Positions 11,633-21,772 of a stretch of DNA of 64,000 nucleotides are shown in pieces. Positions within the stretch are counted from its first letter, which is position 1; every line of letters begins with the position of its first letter. This DNA comes from Proteles cristata cristata (Eukaryota > Chordata > Mammalia > Carnivora > Hyaenidae): NCBI GenBank assembly GCA_017311185.1, contig JAESUZ010002383.1, positions 992,001-1,056,000 on the forward strand. Direction: 5' to 3'. The position numbers were made by a program, and so were the translations under genes. Under the pieces are notes generated by a model, which made no database searches, had not been told where the DNA came from, and saw only the letters and a list, made by a program, of their open reading frames with translations.

Positions 11633-12211
11633 GAGGAAAAGAAAAAATATCAAGAGCAGCAAGACAAAAGGCAGTTACACACAAGGAAAACACCATACGG
11701 TAATCAACAGTTTTTCACCAGAAACTTTCCAAACCAGAAAGGAATGACAAAATATATTCAAAGTGCTAAATAGGAAAAATCTGTAGTAAGGAATACTCTA
11801 TAGAGCAGGGCTATCAGAACTTAAGGAAAGAAAAAGAGCTTCCCAGGCAAACAAAAACTAAAGGAGCTCATGACTACCACACCAGCCCTACAAGAAATAT
11901 TAAAGGGGACTCTGAGTAGATAGGAAAGACCAAAAATGACAGTATGAAGGTAGGAAACATTAAAACAATAAAAACGAATAGTTCTGTAAAAAAAAAATCA
12001 ATCAAGGAACTCACAAAATAAACGGATGTAAAATATGATACCATATACCTAAAAACATGGGTTGGAAAATTGGTTCAAACTTAAATGACCATCAACTTAA
12101 TATAGGGTGCTATATACAGATATTATATAAAGACTTAATGGAAACCACAAATCAAAAACCTGTAAGAGATATCCAAAGAATAAAGAGAGAGAAATCCAAA
12201 TATAATTGACC

Positions 12212-12404
12212 TGAGGTGCTTGGTCGGTTAAGTCACCGGCTCTTGATTTCCACTCAGGTCATGATCTCATGGTTCTTGAGTTCAAGCCCAGCATTGGGTT
12301 CTATAATGACAGCACACAGCTTGCTTAGGATCCTACGTATCTCTCTCTCTGCTCCTCCCCTGCTCACTCTCTCTCTCAAAATAAATAAACTTAAAACAAA
12401 AAAA
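12212..12404 (+). repeat. CAN-SINE inside the full-length L1
   Basis: Forward, GAGGTGCTTGGTCGGTTAAG ... CTCTCTCAAAATAAATAAAC. It supplies the first third of a chimeric 173-codon open frame with L1 ORF2. Confidence 0.88.
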
Positions 12405-13435
12405 AGACACAAGGTAGCAGAAAGAGGAACAAAACAAGACTCACCAATATGCTGCCACAAAAGACTCATTTCAGACCTAATTACACCTGCATTGAAAGTG
12501 AGGGGATGGAGAAACATTTATCATGCAAATGAATGTCAAAAGAAAGCTGTAGCAGCAATACTTACATCAGACAAAACAGACTTTAAAACAAAGACTGTAA
12601 CAAGAGACAACGAAGGACACTATATGGTAATAAAGGGGACAATCCAACAAGATATTAAAATTGTAAATATTTATGTCCCCAACATGAGAGCACGTAAACA
12701 TATAGTAAGTAATAAATATAAAGGAACTAATCGATAATAATACAATAGTAGGGAACTAACACCCCACTTGTATCAGTAGACAGATTATCTAAACAGAATA
12801 TCAGCAAGGAAACAATGGCTTTGAATGACACACTGAACCAGATGGATTTAACATACACCAAGAACATTCCATTCCAAAGTACAAGGGCACACATTTAAAC
12901 ACACAGGAAACATTCTCCAGAAAGGATCACATTATTAGACCACAAAGCACGCCTCCACAAATTTAGAACGACTGAAGTCATACTACGCATCTTGTGTCAC
13001 AACAACATGAAACTAGAAATCAACTATACGAAGAATTCTGGAAAGAACACAAATGAAGGTTAAATGAATGGGTTGACCAGGAAATAAGAAATAAAAAGTG
13101 TACGGAAACAAAAATGAAAATGCAACAGGTCAAAACGTTTGGGATGGAGCAAATGCAGTTCTAAGAGAGAAATTTATAGCAATAGAGGCCTAACTTAAGA
13201 AGAAAAATCTAAAATAAACCTCAACCTTACACATAAAAGAGCTAGAATAAGAATAAAGCCTAAAACCAGTAGGAGGAAGGAAATAATATGAGAGAAATAA
13301 ATGAAATAGAAACTGAAAATACCAATAGAACACATAAATGAAATCAGGAGCTGGGTTCTTTGAAAAAACAAAAACAGAAACAATAAAACTGATTAAGTTC
13401 TAGCCAGACTTAACAAAAAAAGAGAAAGGATTAGG

Positions 13436-13635
13436 GAGTGCCTGAGTGCCTAGCCAGATAAGCACCAACTCCTGATTTCGGCTCAGGATATGATACCATG
13501 GAATTGAGCCTCGCATCAGGCTCTATGCTGACAGCATGGAACCTGCTTCAGATTCTCTCTCGAGGCTCTGTTACTGTCCCTCCCCTGCTCATGCTCTCTC
13601 ACTTTTTCTTAAAATAAATAAATAAACATAAAAAT
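13436..13635 (+). repeat. CAN-SINE inside the full-length L1
   Basis: Forward, GAGTGCCTGAGTGCCTAGCC ... AAAATAAATAAATAAACAT. It interrupts ORF2. Confidence 0.86.
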
Positions 13636-14208
13636 AAGGGAGAAAGGACTCAAATAAAATCACAAAGTGAGAGAAGAGAAATAACCAACACCACAGAAAT
13701 ACAAACAATTTTAAGAGATTATAAAAAACCGAATGTCAAGAAACTGGACAACCTAGAAGAAATGAATAAATTCCCAGACACATACACAGACTGCTAAAAC
13801 AGAAACAGGAAGAATTAGAAAGTTTAAACAGACTGATTACCATCAAAGAAACTGAATCAGTAATCAAAACATTCCCAAGAAGCAAAAGTCCAGAACCAGA
13901 TGGCTTAACAGGCAAACTCTACCAAATTAGAGTTCATACTTACTCTTCTCAGACTATTCCAAAAACTAGAAAAGGAAGGAAAACTTCCAAATTCATTCTA
14001 TGAGGCTAGCATTACCCTGATACCAAAACGAAACAAAGAGAACACAGAAAAAAGAGAACCGCAGGTCACTATCTCTGATGAAGACAGATATAGGCCACTA
14101 TCTCTGATGAAGACAGATGCAAATATCCTCAACAAAATACCAGCAAACTGAATTCAACAACATACGAAACAAAACAAAACAAAACAAAAAGCCCCATACC
14201 ATTCACCA

Positions 14209-14315
14209 GGGGGCACCTGGCTGGCTCAGGTGTCAGAGCATGTGACTCTTGATCTTGGAGTCATGAATTCAAGCCCCACATGGGGATAAAGTTTACTTTA
14301 AGAAAAAGAAAAGAA
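14209..14315 (+). repeat. Short-type CAN-SINE inside the full-length L1
   Basis: Forward, GGGGGCACCTGGCTGGCTCA ... CACATGGGGATAAAGTTTAC. Flanks ACCATTCACCA / ATCATTCACCA. Confidence 0.86.
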
Positions 14316-14640
14316 ATCATTCACCATAATCAAGTGACATTTATTCATGGGTTGCAAAGGTGGTTCAATATTTGCAAATCAATCCATGTGATACACATCA
14401 CTAAGTATAAGAACAACATGATCATTTCAATAGACAGAAAAAGCATGTGACAAAGTGTAACATCCATTCACAATAAAAACCTTCCACAAAGTAGGTCTAG
14501 AAGGAACATACCTCAATATAATAAAGGCCATACAGAAAAAACCCACAGCTAATATCATTCTCATTGGGGAAAAACTTTTTCTCCTAAGATCAGTAATAAA
14601 AGATATCACTATTACCATTTTTTCCCCTTAGTTTAAGAAA

Positions 14641-14706
14641 AAACCAACTTGTCAAGTTGGTTTACATGTAACACCCAGTGCTCATCCCAACAAGTGCCCT
14701 ACTACC
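14641..14706 (-). mobile_element. Antisense L1 3'-tip inside the full-length L1
   Basis: The stretch reads GTTTACATGTAACACCCAGT, then GCTCATCCCAACAAGTGCCC, the reverse complement of an L1 3' end. It interrupts ORF2 of the plus-strand L1. It begins with an 11-nt perfect inverted repeat (AAACCAACTTG T CAAGTTGGTTT, 14,641-14,663). Confidence 0.7.
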
Positions 14707-15251
14707 ACTTTTGAGTATTGGAAGTCCTAGCCATAGCAATCAGACAACAAAAAGAAGTCAGAGGCATCCAAATCAGTAAGGAAGAAGAACAACTTTCACT
14801 ATTTGCAAATGATATGATACTCTATAGAGAAAACCCAAAGCACTCCACCAAAACACTGCAAGAACTGATAAATTAATTCAGTAAAGTCTGAGGTAACAAA
14901 ATCATTGTGCAGAAATCTGCTGCATTTCTGTGTACCAATAATGAAGCAGCGGAAAGAGAAATTAAGAACACAATCCGACTGACAACTACACAAAAACTAA
15001 CAAGACACCTATGAATAAACTTACACAAAGATGTAAAAGATCAGTACTCTGAAAACTATAAAACTCTGATGAAAGAAACTAAAAAAGACACAAAGAAATG
15101 GAAAGACATTCCATTCTCGTGGGTTGGTAGAACAAAAACTGTTAAAATATCTACACTACCCAAAGCAACTGACATATTTAATGCAGTCCCTATCAAAATA
15201 TCAACAGCATTTTCCACAGAACCTGTGAAACAATCTTAAAATTTGTATGCA

Positions 15252-15475
15252 GGAGTGCCTGGGTGGCTTAGTCGGTTAAGCGTCCGACTTCGCTTAGGTC
15301 ACGATCTCGCGGTTCGTGGGTTCGAGCCCCGCGTCGGGCTCTGTGCTGACTGCCAGCTCAGAGCCTGGAGCCTGTTTCAGAGTCTGTGACTCCCTCACTC
15401 TCTGACCCTCCCCTGCTCGCGCTGTCTCTCTCTCTCTCTCTCCTAGAAATAAATAAAACATTAAAAATTAAAAAA
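15252..15475 (+). repeat. SINEC_Fc, young, inside the full-length L1
   Basis: Near-consensus young copy. Perfect duplication AAAATTTGTATGCA at 15,238-15,251 and 15,476-15,489 in L1 ORF2. Confidence 0.95.
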
Positions 15476-16414
15476 AAAATTTGTATGCAAACACAAAAGA
15501 TCCTGAATAGCCAAAACAATCTTGAAAAAGAAAAAGCTGGAGGCATCACAATTCTGGATTTCAGTATTACAAAGCTGTAGTAGTCAAAACAGTATGGTAC
15601 TGGAACAAAAACCGACACGCAGATGAATGAAACCCTATAGAAAACCCAGAAATAAACCCATAATTTTATGGTTGATTAATCTTCAACAAAGTAGGAAAGC
15701 ATATCCAATAGGAAAAAACCAGTCTCTTCAACAAAACTCAGAAAACTGTACAGTTAATATGCAAAAGAATGAAACCAGACCATTTTATTATAGCATACAC
15801 AAAAATAAACTCAAAATGGATTAAAGACCCAAATACGAGACCTGAGACCATAAAAAGCCTGGAAAAAAGCATAGGCAGTAGTTTCTCTGACATCAGCTGT
15901 AACAACATCCTTCTAGATGTGTGTCCTGAGGCCAGGGAAACAAAAGCAAAAGTAAACTGTTGGGACTACATTCTAAATAAAACGCTTCTGCACAGCCAAG
16001 TAAACAATCAGCAAAATTAAACAATCTCCAAAGTGGGATGAGAGACTTGCATATAACATATCTGATATAGATGATAAAGGACTAGTAACCAAAATATATA
16101 AAGAACTCATAAAACTCAACACCCCAAAAATGAATAATCCACTTAAAAAATGGGCAGAACATATGAACAAACATTTCTGCAAAGAAGTTATTCAGATGGC
16201 CAACAGATAACATGAAAAGATGCTCATCATGCATCATCAGGAAAATGCAAATCAAAACTACAATGAGGTATCAGTCAGAATGGCCAAAATAAAAAAGAAA
16301 TAAGTGTTGGCAGGATGTGGAGAAAGGGAAACCCTCTTGCACTGTTGGTGGGAATGCAAACTGGTGCACCACTGTGGAAAACAGTTGAAAGTTCCTCAAT
16401 AAGTTAAAAACAGA

Positions 16415-16572
16415 GGCACCTGGGTGGCTCAGTTGGGTGTCCAACTCTTGGTTTCAGCTCAGGTCATGATCTCAAGGTTCATGAGTTTGAGCCCTCTGCA
16501 CGATCAGTGCAGAGCCTGTTTGGAATTCTCTTTCTCTCTCTCAAAATAAAGAAATATCATTAAAAAAAAAAA
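16415..16572 (+). repeat. CAN-SINE inside the full-length L1
   Basis: Forward, GGCACCTGGGTGGCTCAGTT. Duplication AAGTTAAAAACAGA 16,401-16,414 / AAGTTAAAAATAGA 16,573-16,586. Confidence 0.9.
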
Positions 16573-16810
16573 AAGTTAAAAATAGAACTATCCTAGGGTT
16601 CAACAAATGTACTCCTGGGTATTTACTCAAAGAACACAAAAACACTAATTCAAAGAGATAACATGCATCAAGAAACAGACTCTTAATTACAGAGAACAAA
16701 CTAATGGTTACCAAAGGGGAGGTGGGTTGAAGGATGGATAAAATAGATCATAGGGATGAAGGAATGCATTTGTGAAGAACACCAGGTGATTAAAATAAAA
16801 ACTTAAAAAA

Positions 16811-16984
16811 GAGTGGCACCTAGATGGCTCAGCTGGTTAAGCATCTGACTCCTGATTTCAGCTCTAGTCATGATTTTGTGGTGGTGGGATCAAACTGGGT
16901 GTGAAGCCTGCTTGGGATTCTCTCTCTTTCTTCCTCTGGCCCTGCCCCACTCACATTTTCTCTCAAAAAAAATTTTTTTTAAAG
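16811..16984 (+). repeat. CAN-SINE at the L1 poly(A) tail
   Basis: Forward, GAGTGGCACCTAGATGGCTC. It inserted between the A-tail of the full-length L1 and that L1's 3' target duplication. Confidence 0.87.
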
Positions 16985-17209
16985 AATACAGCAAAATCCA
17001 GACTGTGGGAAGCTATAGGAAAAAAAAGGAGAGTGGGAATCTATTTATGAAATGGGGGGAAAAAAAGGACTCAATAATCAGTAATAATACACTGGACTCC
17101 AAACAAACTAAAAACAGTATAATGTAAATAATGCCTAGATAATCAATGGTAAAAAAAAAAAAAAAAAAAAGAATTACTGTAAAAGAATTTCATAAGAGAA
17201 AATGATATT

Positions 17210-17460
17210 GTAGTTATTTTTTTTAAGTTTTTATCTTTTAAATACTTATTTTAAAATGAAATGATATAGTGCCTAAGATTTGTTCTAAACAATAAACAAA
17301 AAGGAGAAGAGGAGTAGGGGGCACAGATGAGACAATTTTGGCCATGAGTTAGTAATAGCTGAGACAAGGAGTGGGTTCATGGAATTTCTTACTCTATTTT
17401 CTCGAGACTTTTGTATGAAGACTGAAACTTTCCACAATGAAGTTAAAAAAAAAAAGCTAC
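17210..17460 (+). repeat. Old repeat 3' end, family unclear
   Basis: CTTTTGTATGAAGACTGAAA and CTTTCCACAATGAAGTTAAA resemble a tail common to ancient mammalian repeats. A similar tail is at 23,960-24,015. Confidence 0.4.
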
Positions 17461-17479
17461 AAAGAACTGATATTAGAGC

Positions 17480-19600
17480 TGCTATACTCAGACCTCAGGT
17501 AAGACAGAGTTTACAGTCTGAGGAGTAAATTAAATGCATACTAAAACAAAAGAATCAACACTCTTTACAGGACTATAATGGAATCCTGAGTGTCTACAAC
17601 AATGTACAACATACAATCCAAAATTTCTTGACACACAGTCTAACAGGAAAATGTGACTCATTCTCAGGGGAAGAGACAATCAACAAAGGCCAACCCTGAG
17701 ATGATCTAGCTACTAGCATTATCAGACAAAGACTCAAAAGCAGCCATTATAACTCAATGAGGTAAAGGAAAATGAAATGAATTCAAAGATAAGTTGAATA
17801 AACTGTTGGTAAAGAGTACTGAGGGACTGAGTAAAATTTCTGTAACTTTCTTTGAGTCAAACTGTTTCGAAATAAAAAGCTAGAAGAAGAAAAGATGGAA
17901 GTAAGAGTAAGAAACTCTAGAATCATTTTACCTGCAAAATGGTACAGCCACTTTGGAAGACAGCTTGGTGGCTTACAAAAGTAAACATAAGTCTTAGCAC
18001 ACACTCAAGCAATCACAACCTTGGTATTTACCCAAAGGAAGTAAAAAAAAAAAAACATGCTCACACAGAAACCTACACAGAGATGCTTACAGAAGCTTTA
18101 TTCATAACTGCTAAAACTTTCAAGAAACCAAGATATCCTTCAGTAGGCGAATGGATTAATAAACTGCGGTACATCTAGATGATGGAATATTATTCAGCTC
18201 TAAAAAGAAATGAGCTATCAAGTGATGAAAAGACATGAAGGAAGCTTAAATGTATATTACTCAGTGAAGAAAGCCAATCTAAAAAGACTACTATATGACA
18301 TTCTGGTAAAAGCAAAACTTTTACCAGAAGACAGTAGGAGACAGTAAAAAGGTTAGTGAAGATGAAAAGGTGGAACACAGGAAACATTTAGTGGAGTAAA
18401 AATGCTTTCTGCCCCACTGATACTATAATGATGGATACACATCATTATACATTTGTACAAACTCATGGAATGTACAACACCAAGAGAAAACTGTAATGTA
18501 AACTATGGACTTTGGCTGATTATGATGTGTCAAATGTGGGTTCATTAGTTCTAAAAAATGAACCACTTTGGTGAGGGATATAGATAGTGGGGCAGGAGGT
18601 ATACACAAAATCTGTACCTTCCTCTTAATTTTGTTGTAAACCTAAGACCACTCTAAAAAAATCAATTAAAAAATGGTTAACTTAAAGAAAAGAGTATAAA
18701 CATATTACCCAATTTTATATAAAATAAAAATTCACTAGGGGCATCTGTCTGGTTCAGTCGTAGAGCATGTGACTCTTGATCTTGAGGTTCTATGTTTAAG
18801 CCCCAGAATGGGTGTAGAAATTACTTAAAAATAAAAATATAATAATGAAAATAAAATAGAATAAAAATTCACTCGATGGGCACAACAGCAGAAAGAGATG
18901 ATGAAGCAGATAGTCCGTGAACTTATAGATCAGCAAGATTATCCAATCTAAAGAAAAGAGAGAAAAAGAAAAAAAGAAACCCCTGGGATATTATCAAGAA
19001 GTCTAACACACATGTAATTATTTCCAGGAAGATGAGAGAAAAAGAGAAAAATATTTGAATAATGACTCCGAATTCCCCAAATTTAGTTTAAGTCATAAAT
19101 TTACAGATTTAAGCTCATCAAAACCCAAGCAGAATAAATACAAAGAAAAACACATCCAGGCATATTATAGTCAAACTGATGAAAATCAAAGAGAAAAACG
19201 TGAAGGTAGAGAGAAAAGCAATACATTGCATACATGGGGAAACAGTGCTAACAGATACTTCTCATCAGAAAACTATGGAGACCAGAAGACCTTTAAAGTG
19301 TTGAAAAAAATAACTGTAAACCCCAAATTTTGTGTCTAGCAAAAAGCAGACAGTTTCATTTTTCAGACAGGAAGAGAAACGTTTTGCCAAAAGACCTGTA
19401 AAACAGGAAATGCTAAGGGAAATTTTTCAGACTGAAAGAAAAGGATACCAAGGAAAACATCTTCAAAAGGGAATGAAGAATTTAGCAATGATAAATATCT
19501 GGGTGCTAACTGGGCTACATTCACTATAGCATCCCTTAGTTCTGTAGGCATCCAGAATTTGGGGGATCTATAGAAGTAAAACCTCAAAATGCAGCTAGTG
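17480..19600 (+). mobile_element. Cluster of old L1 fragments
   Basis: 17.48-17.88 kb and 18.89-19.53 kb look like ORF1-region sequence of an old L1 (the latter contains GACCAGAAGACCTTTAAAGT and AACAGGAAATGCTAAGGG). Between them, 17.94-18.70 kb is an ORF2-end/3'UTR fragment (CACTTTGGAAGACAGCTTGG, AATATTATTCAGC). The order is not that of one L1, so at least two insertions are overlaid. A SINE sits at 18,737-18,862. Confidence 0.6.
18737..18862 (+). repeat. Short-type CAN-SINE
   Basis: Forward, GGGGCATCTGTCTGGTTCAG. Perfect duplication AAAAATTCACT at 18,726-18,736 and 18,863-18,873. Confidence 0.9.
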
Positions 19601-20360
19601 AGAGAGAACCTGGTAGCTATTCTTCAAATATTCAAAACCTGTTATGTTTAACTTCATAAGTAGCACTAAAGTTAATGCGAAATTACAGGACATCACATTT
19701 CATCTCAATATAAAGAAAATTTTTTTCTAAAAACTAGGGCTTTGACAATAAGCATCTGTGCAAGGAAATGAACTTCCTGTCACTAAATATCAAATAGAAG
19801 CTATGTGGGATGCGAGAGCAGGATCATCTCTTAGGATATTAATCTGCTAACTCATCTAACCCTATGTTGCCTAATACAAGCTATATTATAACAAAAACCT
19901 CTGAACAGAATCCCTTTTACATAGTATAAAATTTCTCTTTTGCCTTTTTCCATCAACCTCAACTATAGTCACATACCTTATTCCCACAAGCTCTATTTTA
20001 CAATTATCTTTTAATTCTAATTTCTAAAAATGCAAATACTACTGTTTAAATGTATACAGTATCTTACAGGTTATAAAAGCAATTCCAAATATATTAGTTC
20101 ATTTGAACCTTTCAAAATACTCTGGCTGAAAAGATATTTGTAAAACTGTTAAGATTACAGAAACAGAAAAAAGTAAAAAAAAAAAAAAATGCCACTACAT
20201 GACCAACACCTGTATTTAAGACAACCCTTAAATTTTAAGTTAAATGAATGTGACAGGGAAGAAACACAGTATTTTTATTTTTAAGGATATTAATCCCTGG
20301 CCTTTAAAACAAAGTGAAGGAATACTTCTACACTATCCAAAAGGATACACTAAATATTAC
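19600..20360. other. UBXN4 intron, apparently unique sequence
   Basis: AT-rich, with an A-run at 20,174-20,189. Nothing else recognised. Confidence 0.5.
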
Positions 20361-20535
20361 CTGTTGCAGCATCTGACTTTGTATCAGAAGTGGGTGGTAT
20401 CCCACAGGGCTCCACATTTCTGGACTGAGAGTTTTCAGAAGTGTTGTTAGGTTCCAATGACACGGATGGAGTAGAGACTGAGCTTTCTGATGGGCTGCCA
20501 TTTGTCACTGATGTTTCACCTTTTAATGAGTGCAT
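20361..20535 (-). CDS. UBXN4: UBXN4 coding exon 5
   Basis: The acceptor is CTCCCTAG before ATGCACTC and the donor GTAATATT. The exon is 175 nt (58 codons + 1). It encodes residues 112-169, beginning MHSLKGETSVTNGSPSESSV: a Ser/Thr/Asn-rich, low-complexity linker that should be disordered. The internal Met is not the start; exon 4 joins it in frame (KVRQ-MHSLKG). Compared with the human protein as I remember it, this linker diverges more than exons 1-4. Confidence 0.93.
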
Positions 20536-21126
20536 CTAGGGAGAAACCACGTTGGAATTTAATGAACAGATAAAAATCTGAACCTACCATGGCAGATAAG
20601 ACCAAAATATGAGTAAGTCAACTATCTCTATAAAAGGGAAAAGTACTAAATTTTCTAAGTAGATGGATCTAGATTGTATAATCCTAAACATGGCATAATC
20701 ACACTGTGGAATTCAACTACAATGTGAGAATAACATAAAAAGGTTTTTAAAGCACACTGTTGATTTTCCTTCTATTAGAATTCAAGGAAAAAAGTTTCAA
20801 GCTATATTAGCCATTTGCACAAATTGACTAAGTTCCTTAAAATGTGTCAAGCAGTTCAGTTTGGGACCTTAATGTTCAATCTCTCTTTTGCAATAAAATA
20901 ATAGTGAAAAGAGAAGGCAGAGTAAGAAGTCACTCATTAGGTATAGGTACCTATAACTTCACAATGCGATTTTCAAAACCATTCCGGGAAAACAGGATTT
21001 TCTACCTTTTAAGTTTAAATGGCAAGGCAGGTTCCTGAATATACAGAGCAGCTCCAAAAATATTCCAATGTCAAGTTTCTGACAAATTTTCCCAGGTTTA
21101 TACAGAGAAATTCTCTTCCTTCTCAC

Positions 21127-21245
21127 CTGCCGGACTTTGTGAATTCTGGTAACAAGTTCATCTGCAGAAACACTTCCTGCGATTACTTCCAAGGGAATTC
21201 CACTGTCTCCAATAAAGAAACTGGATGGAACACACACTACAGGAT
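21127..21245 (-). CDS. UBXN4: UBXN4 coding exon 4
   Basis: The acceptor is TTGTACAG and the donor GTGAGA at 21,126. The exon is 119 nt (2 + 39 codons) and ends in phase 0. It encodes PVVCVPSSFFIGDSGIPLEV and then IAGSVSADELVTRIHKVRQ, the C-terminal half of the thioredoxin-like fold (residues 72-111). The 'VPSSFFIGDSG' segment corresponds to the cis-proline strand and following turn of that fold; this is an inference from the family. Confidence 0.96.
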
Positions 21246-21743
21246 CTGTACAATTTAATTAAGTCTAATGATTTGTGAAAAAGCAAGGGGATAATTTTAT
21301 GAAATGCTGATAACAAAGCAAGATAAATCTTTGTGAATTTCAGTGTAATCAGCTAATACGTTTACCAAATAATTTCAACTACCATATCATTACGCTTGTC
21401 ATGCATATGATAGGTAAAATGATTTATTTGTACTGCATATCTGAAACATCCATTACATTTCACCCATTGTAACTTTTATGTCTATCTTCCTTCTTGAAAA
21501 CTATTTCTAACATTCCAACCAAACTGCTCCATATTGCTTTCCAGATATTGACAATAAAAACTCCCTATGATTCCCTACAGTGTAGTAACTCAAAGGATAC
21601 TCAGTAGTATCAGGTTCCCCAAAATAAGAATGCATGGTTCCTAAACAGAAATGAGTAATTTCTAAATGTCATGCATTAGCCAAAAACAAAGGTAAATCCT
21701 CAAGCAAAATATTTATCAAACCAATTCTTCATTGAAAGGATAC

Positions 21744-21772
21744 AGATTTGTGAAAATTGTAAGCAGGCTTCA
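21744..21772 (-). CDS. UBXN4: UBXN4 coding exon 3 (29-nt microexon)
   Basis: This is a 29-nt exon, bounded by TTTTACAG on its 5' side and GTATCC on its 3' side. With split codons at both ends it gives S-EACLQFSQI-Y, exactly the residues needed between IDTK and PVVCVPSS. It was found by searching for those missing residues and is far too short for ORF-length filters. Automated annotation could skip it, which would break the frame because 29 is not a multiple of three. Confidence 0.92.

Larger units (their letters stand above)
10535..11925 (+). pseudogene. L1 ORF1 remnant
   Basis: The RNA-binding ORF1 protein region is recognisable around 10,560-11,110 (frames containing SEQKKKKRIMQSENRLRLRE and then the segment around the 'EERKRRQEL' coiled coil) and again at 11,640-11,925. 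Stops, frameshifts and three SINEs (11,120-11,632) break it. It cannot make a full protein. Confidence 0.75.
12420..16400 (+). pseudogene. L1 ORF2 remnant (endonuclease and reverse transcriptase)
   Basis: Endonuclease motif-like text ISDKTDFK...GHYMVIKGTIQQ is clear at 12,570-12,700. The RT core follows from 13.7 kb, and the C-terminal zinc-knuckle-type region is at 16.3 kb ([24 protein letters not shown] nucleotide pattern). It is interrupted by SINEs at 13,436, 14,209 and 15,252, and by a 75-bp antisense L1 3' tip at 14,641-14,706. It carries many stops and is dead. Confidence 0.8.
9391..16810 (+). mobile_element. Full-length decayed carnivore L1 (LINE-1)
   Basis: In order: the 5'UTR starting GGGAAGACTGCAGTG (9.39-10.5 kb), ORF1 remnants (10.53-11.1 and 11.64-11.93 kb), the inter-ORF region, ORF2 endonuclease (12.42-13.1 kb; frame containing SDKTDFK, RDNEGHYMVIKG and VNIYVPN), reverse transcriptase (13.7-15.2 kb), C-terminal region (15.5-16.4 kb) and 3'UTR to an A-run near 16,808. 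Frames are broken throughout. The target duplication is AATGCAGCACAATCCAGGC at 9,370-9,388 and AATACAGCAAAATCCAGAC at 16,985-17,003 (16 of 19). Nine SINEs are nested inside or at the tail. It lies in a UBXN4 intron, antisense to the gene. Confidence 0.92.

Noticed and set aside
12216..12737. 173-codon plus-strand frame
   Set aside because: A chimera of a SINE (first third) and the L1 ORF2 endonuclease region; not a gene.
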